From assembly GCA_051814705.1 (NCBI GenBank), contig JBPWQW010000001.1:558001-622000 (forward strand): a DNA stretch of 64,000 nucleotides. Reading direction: 5' to 3'. The position numbers and the translations under genes were made by a program. The stretch's first letter is position 1; each line of letters opens with the position of its first letter. The notes below the pieces were generated by a model, which worked only from the letters and a program-made list of their open reading frames with translations, ran no database searches and was not told the origin of the DNA. This DNA is from Geojedonia sp051814705. Lineage in GTDB: Bacteria > Bacteroidota > Bacteroidia > Flavobacteriales > Flavobacteriaceae. Below are positions 1-8,022 of the stretch, piece by piece.

Positions 1-1599
1 TTAGAGATACAAGAATTGCAAAAAACACTAGATTCTTCTCTCATCTATGATCGATCCAAAATCAATGGTATTCAAATCCTGAAAGCTCAAGAGCGTGATT
101 TTGATTCGGAAAATCTTGAAGGGCTTTTTGATTTATATAACCGTTTATTCAATCAGTACAAAGTATTTAAAAGTGATTCAGCCTATTACTATAGCCTAAA
201 AACAAAAGAAATTGCTTCAAAAGTAAACGACTCTTCATTACTAAGTAAAGCTTATTTGAATTTGGCAGATATAGCCATATCCGTTGGCATGTATAAAGAA
301 GCATTAGACTATCTTCAAAGCATTAAAATAGCATCACTTAGCGATATTGATAAACCTATGTATTATGGCTTATACGGAAGGTGTTATAGTGATATGGCCG
401 AATATAGCAGTCTGCCTGATTTTAGTAAAAAATATAATGAATACGCACGCTTTTTCAGGGAAAAAACTTTGAATCTCACTGAAGAAGGAAGTTTTTTTAA
501 CATTTTTATGATTGCTTACAATGAGTTCAGTAATAATGAATTAGAGTCATCTGCCAAAAATTTAAAATCACTTTTAAACACTAAATTAGATTTAGGTGAA
601 AAAGCATTGACAAATTATGTTTTGGGTGAAATTTATCAGCAACAAAATATGCTCGATTTAGCTGAATATCATTATGCAAAAGCCGCTATTTCAGATATTA
701 AAAACTCAACAAAGGAGTCACTAGCAATCATTAAACTTTCAGCGTTATTATTTAAAAGCAAAAAACTTAAAATTGCTTCTTCACTTATTAAGAAGGCATA
801 TGAGGATGCTAAGTTTTATGGAGCACAACAAAGGAAACTTCAAGTTGGTGCCATACTACCATTAATTGAAGAAGAGATTGTGAAGAATGTTGAGCTAGAG
901 CGTAAACGTTTGTATTGGCAATACATAAGTGTTGTTGTTTTTTCAATTATTATGATTCTTTTTTCCTCCATAATTTTTATGCAATACAAAAAACTCCAAA
1001 AAGCGCGAAGAGTCATTTCAAAAGCTCATAGTAATTTAAAAGAAACCCATTCTCAATTATTAATTGTAAACAAACAATTGAAAAAACGCAATATAGAAAT
1101 TGAAAAAGTAAATTACCGCCTTTCCGAATCCAATAAAATCAAGGAAGAATATTTAGGGTTTTTCTTCACTGAATATGACAATGTTTTTGAAAAATTTAAT
1201 GATCTCACTTCTGAAATCAAAAAAACCCTTGCACTAGAGAACTACAAAAAGGCGAGTTATCAATTATCTCGTTATGACTTAAAAAAAGAGAAAGAGAAAT
1301 TATTGCACAATTTTGATACTGCTTTTATTCAACTCTTCCCAAATTATATCAGGGAGTTTAATAGCCTAATTAAAACAGAGCACCATGTTCAACTAAAAAA
1401 AGGACAAATTCTTAATAAAGAATTAAGGATTTTTGCTTTGATAAGATTAGGCATAAAGCATAATGATAAAATTGCTCAAATTTTGGGATATTCTGTCAAC
1501 TCCATTTATGCTTACAAATCTAAAATCAGAAATATGTCTATCATCGAAAATGAGAATTTTGACCAAAAACTGATTGATATTACCACAATTAAAGTCTAA
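1..1599 (+). CDS. SusR-like TPR/DUF6377 transmembrane regulator, 5' end missing
   Basis: The reading frame is open from base 1, so the gene is cut by the window edge; the TTG at 16 is unlikely to be the true start, and a signal peptide is probably missing. The first ~290 residues are helical TPR-like repeats that would lie in the periplasm. A membrane segment follows at about residues 304-327 counted from the edge (LYWQYISVVVF...), then a coiled coil. The cytoplasmic end matches DUF6377: a conserved block around IKEEYLGFFF and a LuxR-like helix-turn-helix (LRIFALIRLGI...IAQILGYSVNSIYAYKSKIRN, residues ~474-511). Known relatives such as SusR sense oligosaccharides in the periplasm and activate neighbouring sus genes. 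Position directly upstream of susC/susD in the same direction suggests it controls this locus; that role is inferred. Confidence 0.85.
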   Translation, partial: LEIQELQKTLDSSLIYDRSKINGIQILKAQERDFDSENLEGLFDLYNRLFNQYKVFKSDSAYYYSLKTKEIASKVNDSSLLSKAYLNLADIAISVGMYKEALDYLQSIKIASLSDIDKPMYYGLYGRCYSDMAEYSSLPDFSKKYNEYARFFREKTLNLTEEGSFFNIFMIAYNEFSNNELESSAKNLKSLLNTKLDLGEKALTNYVLGEIYQQQNMLDLAEYHYAKAAISDIKNSTKESLAIIKLSALLFKSKKLKIASSLIKKAYEDAKFYGAQQRKLQVGAILPLIEEEIVKNVELERKRLYWQYISVVVFSIIMILFSSIIFMQYKKLQKARRVISKAHSNLKETHSQLLIVNKQLKKRNIEIEKVNYRLSESNKIKEEYLGFFFTEYDNVFEKFNDLTSEIKKTLALENYKKASYQLSRYDLKKEKEKLLHNFDTAFIQLFPNYIREFNSLIKTEHHVQLKKGQILNKELRIFALIRLGIKHNDKIAQILGYSVNSIYAYKSKIRNMSIIENENFDQKLIDITTIKV

Positions 1600-1859
1600 A
1601 AATTATACCAATTTAACAATATAATGTTGGGTATTCAGTTTTTTAGCAAATTACTTTCTATATAAAAATGTTTTCAATAAAATATATAAATCATTATTTA
1701 TAAGCATTTTATGATTCTTTTTAATGATAAAATCACTCGTTTTATCTATATAAAAATTTGACTTCATTTTTTCGACTCCATTTTATCGTTTCTTTGGCTT
1801 AAAGGTTTGCTTTAATGTTATTCAATGGCATTCCCATCCTTAATTTAACTAATCAAAAT
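1600..1859 (+). promoter_or_regulatory. Regulator-susC intergenic region, probable locus promoter
   Basis: This AT-rich gap should hold the promoter and any operator of the sus-like operon. It contains a 7-bp inverted repeat (GATAAAA at 1726-1732, TTTTATC at 1740-1746) and a weak -7-like box AAGGTTTG at 1802-1809, one base off TAnnTTTG, about 50 nt before the preferred susC ATG. No full consensus promoter is visible, which would suit an activator-dependent promoter. The assignment is an inference. Confidence 0.3.
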
Positions 1860-4800
1860 ATGAACAAAATAATTTTAAATCGTGATCGGCTAAAGGAAAG
1901 TTGCCCCTTATTAATTTGTTTCTTCCTAATACCACTAATTATGGTATCTCAACAAAAAAGTTCTGAACTTGAAATGAAAGGTAAAGTTACTGACGAATTG
2001 GGATTACCTTTAATTGGGGCTACAATTGTAGAAATTGGAACATCTAATGGATCTACAACCAATTTTGATGGTGAATTTGAAATTACTGTAACGAATAGTA
2101 ATTCGCAAATAGAAATTAGCTATGTTGGTTATTTGTCTCAAACCTTAAAAAACAATCAAACATTTGTGACTGTAAAAATGCAGCCAGATATTGCAGCCTT
2201 AAATGAGGTTGTAATTATTGGCTATGGCGAATCAAAACAAAGGGATTTGACGGGTTCTGTTTCCTCTGTTTCTTTAAACGATATTAGCAAGCAGCCTTCA
2301 TCTAATATTGGTGACGCTATCCAAGGAAGAGCTGCTGGTGTTACTGTGACTACGTCTGGTCAACCTGGAAATAATCCAACCTTTAGGATTAGAGGTACTG
2401 GAACGATTGGTAATAATGATCCACTCATTGTAGTAGATGGCATGCCGTTGAATGGTGGTTTAAACCAAGTAAACATGAAGGATGTGGAATCTTTGCAGGT
2501 TTTAAAAGATGCTTCGGCAACTGCTATTTATGGTGCCAGAGGCTCAAATGGTGTCATCATTATTAGCACCAAAAGAGGAAAAAAAGGAAAAGGAACTATT
2601 GATATTGATGTATTTACCAGTTTTCAACAAGCCACCAATGTTATTGATGTTTTAAACGCCGAACAATTCGCCACATTGAGTAATGAAATGCTCACAAATG
2701 GTGGTTTCACTCCTAATCCTGCTTTTTCCAATCCCTCCTCTTTTGGTGAGGGTACTGATTGGTTAGATGCCTTTTTTACAACAGGACGTCAAAGCAATAT
2801 AACTCTTTCATATGCTCAGGGAAATGATAAATCCAATATTTTCACTTCTCTAAACGTGTTTGACCAAGATGGCATCATTATCAATTCAGGGTACACCAGA
2901 TATATCATGCAATTTAATTCTGATACACAAGTCAATGAGCATTTCAAATTCGGGAACAGTTTAAAATTGAACTATGACCTTAAGAAAAATGGAGACAACA
3001 ATATCCAAAATGCCATTTTATCGCTACCGACACAACCTATATATCGAGAAAACGGAAATTACTCCGGTTCCATTGGGCAGCCCATTTATTCTGGTGATGT
3101 AGAAAACCCTATCGGCAAATCCAATATTGTTGAAAACACCATTAAAGGTTACAATCTTCAAGGGAATGTTTATGGAGAATTGGGGCTTTTAAAATATTTT
3201 AAATTCAAAACCCTACTAGGCGTTGAGGCAAACTTTTGGGACACCAGAACCTGGTCGCCTTCATATAGTTGGGATTCAGATGTGGCACCAAATGCTTATT
3301 TGTCAGAATCTTCCAATAAAAGTCTTACGTTAGTTTGGGATAATACGCTCACTTTTAATAAGGAATTCGACAATGGAAGTTCTGTAACGGCTATGGTCGG
3401 CACAAGTGCTCAAGAAAATCAATTTAAGTTTATCAATGGGTCTGTACGAGGATTTCCTAGCGAAAGCACTCAAACTCTAAATAATGGATTGCTACAACCC
3501 ACCATCAATGGAAGCGGCTCTGAATGGTCAATCTTCTCATATTTTGCAAGAGGTCAATACGATTATAAAAACAAGTATTATCTAACAGCGACGATTAGAC
3601 GTGATGGCTCTTCACGATTTGGAAATGGGAATAAATACGGAACCTTTCCTTCAGCATCGGCAGCTTGGAGAATTTCTGAAGAAGCATTTCTTCAACAGTC
3701 AAATACCATTAATAATTTGAAATTGAGGGTTGGATATGGAATAACAGGTAATCAAAACATCGGGAACTACTCCTTTGCCTCTGCCTACAACACCAATTTG
3801 TATAATTTCAACGGTGTTTTTGTAACTGCAGCTGTACCAACTGTTCTGCCAAATTCCAATGTGAAATGGGAATCCCAAAAGCAATTTAATATTGGTGTCG
3901 ATGCTACATTATTCAACAATTTCATGGATATAACCGTTGATGGCTATGTGAAAAATACAGAAGATATGTTGGTGCCACAAACAGTTCCCGTAACTTCAGG
4001 ATACTCCGATATTTACGTTCCATTTATCAATGCGGGTAAAATCAGGAATAAAGGTGTTGAAACTGTCCTTACAACTCATAATATAAATCGCAATAATTTT
4101 AAATGGTCAACAGATGTAGTCTTTGCTTATAATAAAAATGAAGTCATCGATATTAATAGCGCTACGCCATTAACAACTGGAAGCATCGGCTTGAATTATA
4201 CTTTGGGCAGAATACAGCCAGGTCAACCCATCAATGTGTTTTACGGGTTTGTGCAAGATGGCATCTTTCAAACACATGATGAAGTCAATAATCATGCATT
4301 ACAGGTTCCTGGTAACGATCCAGCAACAAGCACATCGCCTGGAGATATCCGATTTAAAGATTTAAACAGCGATGGTGTTATCAATGATGATGATCGAACT
4401 TTTATTGGTAATCCAAATCCGAAATTCACTTACTCATTGAACAATACATTTACCTTCGGCAATTTTGATTTGAGCATTTTCTTTCAAGGCGTTTATGGCA
4501 ATGATATTTTTAATGCCAATCGATTGTATACCGAGAACATGTCGGTTACTACCAATCAATCTACAGCTGTGTTAAATCGTTGGACAGGTCCAGGAACCAG
4601 CAATACTGTTCCAAGAGCTGTGTTTGGTGATCCAAACAATAATAATAGACAATCTACAAGATACATAGAAGGTGGATCCTATTTAAGATTGAAAAATGTG
4701 AATTTTTCATACACTCTTCCTGCGGAGAAATTTAAAAACACATTTTTAAATTCAGTAAAACTATATGTATCTGGACAAAATTTATTTACCATCACAGATT

Positions 4801-4898
4801 ATTCAGGGTTTGACCCCGAAGTCGGGCCAAATGGAATTGATAATAATATTTATCCAATAACAAGAACATTCACTCTAGGAGCAACTTTAGGATTTTAA
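1860..4898 (+). CDS. SusC/RagA-type TonB-dependent outer-membrane receptor
   Basis: This is the beta-barrel that imports oligosaccharides across the outer membrane together with its SusD lid, powered by TonB. From the ATG at 1860 the protein has 1012 residues, a usual SusC length; the in-frame ATG at 1815 would add 15 residues before the signal peptide (PLLICFFLIPLIMVSQ) and is less likely. In order: signal peptide, carboxypeptidase-regulatory-like domain (GKVTDELGLPLIGATI), plug with the family signature (VVDGMPLNGG, SLQVLKDASATAIYGARGSNGVI), then the barrel ending in an aromatic residue (TLGATLGF). The susD-like gene follows after 11 nt. Starch-type substrate is inferred from the GH31 and GH97 genes downstream. 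Confidence 0.95.
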   Translation: MNKIILNRDRLKESCPLLICFFLIPLIMVSQQKSSELEMKGKVTDELGLPLIGATIVEIGTSNGSTTNFDGEFEITVTNSNSQIEISYVGYLSQTLKNNQTFVTVKMQPDIAALNEVVIIGYGESKQRDLTGSVSSVSLNDISKQPSSNIGDAIQGRAAGVTVTTSGQPGNNPTFRIRGTGTIGNNDPLIVVDGMPLNGGLNQVNMKDVESLQVLKDASATAIYGARGSNGVIIISTKRGKKGKGTIDIDVFTSFQQATNVIDVLNAEQFATLSNEMLTNGGFTPNPAFSNPSSFGEGTDWLDAFFTTGRQSNITLSYAQGNDKSNIFTSLNVFDQDGIIINSGYTRYIMQFNSDTQVNEHFKFGNSLKLNYDLKKNGDNNIQNAILSLPTQPIYRENGNYSGSIGQPIYSGDVENPIGKSNIVENTIKGYNLQGNVYGELGLLKYFKFKTLLGVEANFWDTRTWSPSYSWDSDVAPNAYLSESSNKSLTLVWDNTLTFNKEFDNGSSVTAMVGTSAQENQFKFINGSVRGFPSESTQTLNNGLLQPTINGSGSEWSIFSYFARGQYDYKNKYYLTATIRRDGSSRFGNGNKYGTFPSASAAWRISEEAFLQQSNTINNLKLRVGYGITGNQNIGNYSFASAYNTNLYNFNGVFVTAAVPTVLPNSNVKWESQKQFNIGVDATLFNNFMDITVDGYVKNTEDMLVPQTVPVTSGYSDIYVPFINAGKIRNKGVETVLTTHNINRNNFKWSTDVVFAYNKNEVIDINSATPLTTGSIGLNYTLGRIQPGQPINVFYGFVQDGIFQTHDEVNNHALQVPGNDPATSTSPGDIRFKDLNSDGVINDDDRTFIGNPNPKFTYSLNNTFTFGNFDLSIFFQGVYGNDIFNANRLYTENMSVTTNQSTAVLNRWTGPGTSNTVPRAVFGDPNNNNRQSTRYIEGGSYLRLKNVNFSYTLPAEKFKNTFLNSVKLYVSGQNLFTITDYSGFDPEVGPNGIDNNIYPITRTFTLGATLGF

Positions 4899-4909
4899 AA
4901 AATAGAATT

Positions 4910-6388
4910 ATGAAAAACCAAAAATATTTAATAGCTGTAATCGTAATGCTTTTCTTGAGTGGTTGCAGCAATGACTTTTTAGACAAGCAACCTTTGGATA
5001 CCATTAATACAGAAAATTATCCACAAACAGCAGAGGAATTAATCTCCGTTGTTAATGGTGCCTATCAACCTCTACAATGGCCAAAATTGTATAACTTAAG
5101 AATGTGGACTTCCGATATTATGGCAGGCAACAGTATTGTTGGAGCTGGTGGTGGAACCGATGGTATTGAAACACAGGATATGTCAAATTTTATTGTACAA
5201 CCTGATAATGCTGGTGTATTGGATTTGTGGCGTGGACCTTGGCCAGGAATTTTAATGTCCAACATTGTTTTACAAACAGCACCTACTCTCGATATTGATG
5301 AGAATATCAAAAATCGTTCAATGGGTGAAGCCTATTTTTTAAGAGCACATTACTACTTTATTTTGGCTCGTTATTTTGGAGATGTACCAATTATTACAAC
5401 GCCATTAAGCTCAGACGATAATCTATTCCCATCAAGAAATCCGGTAAGTGAGGTATACGATTTGATTATTAGTGATTTAACAAACGCTGCACAATTATTG
5501 CCACCAAAGTCCGCATACGGCCAACAAGATATAGGCAGGGCATCTAAAGGTGCTGCTTATGGGATGTTGGCAAAGGTATATCTCACGCTTGATAATTACC
5601 AAGAAGCCGTCAACATGGCCACGCAGGTGGAAGGTCTTGGATATGCATTGAATACTAATTATTATGACAATTTTAATATTCAAAACGAAAACTCGATCGA
5701 ATCCATTTTTGAGGTTCAATATGCTTCTGATGGAGGCTATAGTTTTTGGAGCAATGAAAATCAATCCTCATGGACTAGTCCTTTTATGGGGCCAAGAGGA
5801 TCCAATTTTGTAGGCGGAGCCTATGGTTGGAATCAACCAACACAAGAATTCATGAATCAGTATGAACCTAGTGATTTGAGAAAAGATGTGACGGTTTTAT
5901 ACGATGGTTGTCCAAATTTCGATAGCCATGCCTACGACCCAGCATATTCTTATACAGGTTATAATGTGCGAAAATTTTTAGTGCCATTAAGTGTAATTTC
6001 AAGTTACGATAATAGTCCAATGAATTTTCCAGTATTGCGTTATGCCGATGTTTTATTGATGAAAGCAGAAGCATTAAACGAACTGGGGCAAACCAGTGAA
6101 GCCGAAGACTATCTCAATATGGTAAGAAACAGGGCTGGGCTTGATGATATTCAGACAGGGTTAAGTCAAGCGCAATTTAGAGAAGCGGTTCTTAAAGAAC
6201 GTCGATTGGAATTGGCTTTTGAAGGTCAAAGATGGTTTGATTTAATTCGTGTTGACCATGGACAATATGGACTTGATTTTCTTCATTCCATTGGTAAAAA
6301 CAATGCGGCACAAAAACATCTTTTGTTTCCAGTACCTCAAATTGAAATCGATAGAAATCCTAACCTCACTCAAAATCCTGGATATTAA
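4910..6388 (+). CDS. SusD/RagB-family nutrient-binding outer-membrane lipoprotein
   Basis: SusD proteins are surface lipoproteins that bind glycan and close over the SusC barrel. The N-terminus is a lipoprotein signal with lipobox LSGC (Cys19), followed by the family start FLDKQPLDTI. Typical SusD features are visible: the TPR-like core (GEAYFLRAHYYFILARYFGDVPII, residues ~140-165) and the C-terminal block ERRLELAFEGQRWFDLIR. Length (492 residues) is normal. It sits 11 nt after susC and 11 nt before the SusE/F-like gene, so the three are almost certainly co-transcribed. The leader sequence before its ATG is nearly the same as that before the next gene. Confidence 0.95.
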   Translation: MKNQKYLIAVIVMLFLSGCSNDFLDKQPLDTINTENYPQTAEELISVVNGAYQPLQWPKLYNLRMWTSDIMAGNSIVGAGGGTDGIETQDMSNFIVQPDNAGVLDLWRGPWPGILMSNIVLQTAPTLDIDENIKNRSMGEAYFLRAHYYFILARYFGDVPIITTPLSSDDNLFPSRNPVSEVYDLIISDLTNAAQLLPPKSAYGQQDIGRASKGAAYGMLAKVYLTLDNYQEAVNMATQVEGLGYALNTNYYDNFNIQNENSIESIFEVQYASDGGYSFWSNENQSSWTSPFMGPRGSNFVGGAYGWNQPTQEFMNQYEPSDLRKDVTVLYDGCPNFDSHAYDPAYSYTGYNVRKFLVPLSVISSYDNSPMNFPVLRYADVLLMKAEALNELGQTSEAEDYLNMVRNRAGLDDIQTGLSQAQFREAVLKERRLELAFEGQRWFDLIRVDHGQYGLDFLHSIGKNNAAQKHLLFPVPQIEIDRNPNLTQNPGY

Positions 6389-6399
6389 AAAATTGAATT

Positions 6400-7893
6400 A
6401 TGAAAACATATAGAAAGTTTAAAACGATTACAATTGGCATTTTTTCTTTAATAATGGTTTGCCTATTGTCTTGTAATGATAATTTAGTGGATAATTCATT
6501 CGACACACAAGATACATTACAAATTGCTGTTTCTAATAATGATATTGTACTTGAAGAGCTGTTTTTCAACAATAACATTACTCTTAATTGGTCCACAGGA
6601 ACAAATCAAAATACAGGAGCTGCTATAAAATACACATTACAGCTCGATTTGGCGTCTAATGATTTTTCAAATCCTATTGTAACTTTTTTGTCAGATGTTC
6701 AAAACACCTATTCTCATACTATCAGTTATGGAGACCTCAATCAAGTACTATTAGATAACGGTTTGGCTACAGATCAATCTTATGAGTTAACGGCGAGAAT
6801 AACAGCAAATATCACCAACGAATCAGTACCAATCCAAGTGGCTAATACCAATTTCACAGCCACAACTTTTAAACCAGTTACGGAGCAATTATTTATTGTT
6901 GGAGACGCCACACCAAATGGTTGGAATATAGGAAGCGCAACAGAATTGGTTGCTTCTAACTCACAAAGAGGTGTATTTATTTACGAAGGTGTTTTGACCC
7001 CTGGAAACTTTAAGTTTGCAGTGAATCAAGAAGGCTGTTGGTGCCAGGATTTTTACACCAAAGATGCAGCTGATGCGACTAAAATTGTATATAATGAAGG
7101 AGGCAGCGGGGATGATTTACAATGGAACATCGAAACAGAAGATAATTATAGAGTGACCGTCGATCTTTTGAATAAAACAATCGAAATAAAAACTTATATT
7201 CCAATGGATCCAGATGAACCACCTTTTCCAATGCTTTGGATTGTTGGCGATGCATCAGAAAGTGGCTGGAATATTGATTCTCCCGCAGCATTTACTCAAA
7301 ACTCAAGTAACCCCATCGAATTTAGTTATGAAGGAACCCTTTCACCTGGTAACTTTAAAATTTTTGCTGGCGCATTGGGCGATTGGTGTGGCGAATGGTA
7401 TCGACCATCTGTAGATAATCAACAACTAATAAGTGGTCCTGTTGAGCAAAATTCAGGTTGTGATGTAGATAATAAATGGATTGTAACGGAAGCTACAAAA
7501 GGCCGATACAAAATAAAAATCAACACCATTGAGAATACGATAACCTTTAAAAAAGTCTCTCTTTATTTAATTGGAGATGGTGGCCCGAATGGCTGGAATA
7601 TCAATAACCCAAGTCCAATGACCTATGAAAATGGCGAATATGTATTTTTAGGTGCATTGGGAGCAGACAATCCAACAGGAGAATTTAAAATTTCAAAATT
7701 TGTGGGCAATTGGTGTGATGATGACTGGATTAATGCAGCAGTACCCAATCAATCTATTTATAATACGGCTTACATCAACACTTTTGGTTGCGATGGCCCT
7801 GACAATAAATGGAAATTGCAAGTTGGACAAGCAGGAAACTATGAAATTAGAGTGAATCTGGATACCGAAGTCATCACCATTACAGCGCAATAA
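6400..7893 (+). CDS. SusE/SusF-like starch-binding outer-membrane lipoprotein with three binding modules
   Basis: The N-terminus is a lipoprotein signal (lipobox LLSC, Cys25). Residues ~35-155 match the SusE N-terminal Ig-like domain (LEELFFNNNITLNWS). Three related modules follow, each opening with a strand and a W-containing motif: LFIVGDATPNGWNI (~165), LWIVGDASESGWNI (~277) and LYLIGDGGPNGWNI (~388), each ending with a Cys/Trp cluster such as GDWCGEW. Characterised SusE and SusF carry two and three such carbohydrate-binding modules, so this one is closest to SusF in module count but keeps a SusE-type front. It probably holds alpha-glucan at the cell surface next to SusCD. A short hairpin follows the gene. 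Confidence 0.88.
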   Translation: MKTYRKFKTITIGIFSLIMVCLLSCNDNLVDNSFDTQDTLQIAVSNNDIVLEELFFNNNITLNWSTGTNQNTGAAIKYTLQLDLASNDFSNPIVTFLSDVQNTYSHTISYGDLNQVLLDNGLATDQSYELTARITANITNESVPIQVANTNFTATTFKPVTEQLFIVGDATPNGWNIGSATELVASNSQRGVFIYEGVLTPGNFKFAVNQEGCWCQDFYTKDAADATKIVYNEGGSGDDLQWNIETEDNYRVTVDLLNKTIEIKTYIPMDPDEPPFPMLWIVGDASESGWNIDSPAAFTQNSSNPIEFSYEGTLSPGNFKIFAGALGDWCGEWYRPSVDNQQLISGPVEQNSGCDVDNKWIVTEATKGRYKIKINTIENTITFKKVSLYLIGDGGPNGWNINNPSPMTYENGEYVFLGALGADNPTGEFKISKFVGNWCDDDWINAAVPNQSIYNTAYINTFGCDGPDNKWKLQVGQAGNYEIRVNLDTEVITITAQ

Positions 7894-7921
7894 TATTTGA
7901 AAAACAATTCAGTATGTCCAA

Positions 7922-7949
7922 ATAAAACAGTGTCTTGTTTTATATTTTA
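7922..7949 (+). terminator. Weak hairpin terminator after the SusE/F-like gene
   Basis: An 8-bp stem (ATAAAACA/TGTTTTAT, 7922-7929 and 7936-7943) with a 6-nt loop is followed by ATTTTAA. It is AT-only except one pair, so it would attenuate rather than fully stop transcription into the GH31 gene. Confidence 0.4.
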
Positions 7950-7964
7950 ATGCCGAGTTAGTCA

Positions 7965-7991
7965 AGACATCTATATAAAACATAGATGTCT
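7965..7991 (+). promoter_or_regulatory. Perfect 10-bp inverted repeat upstream of GH31
   Basis: AGACATCTAT (7965-7974), loop ATAAAAC, ATAGATGTCT (7982-7991), ending 31 nt before the GH31 ATG. No T-run follows, so it is not a standard terminator. It could be an operator or an RNA hairpin that sets relative expression of the enzyme half of the locus; this is inference. Confidence 0.45.
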
Positions 7992-8022
7992 GTCTATTTA
8001 ACAAATTAACATCCTATTGACA

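Noticed and set aside
1815..1859. Upstream ATG as the SusC start
   Set aside because: It would place 15 extra residues before a complete signal peptide; the ATG at 1860 fits better.
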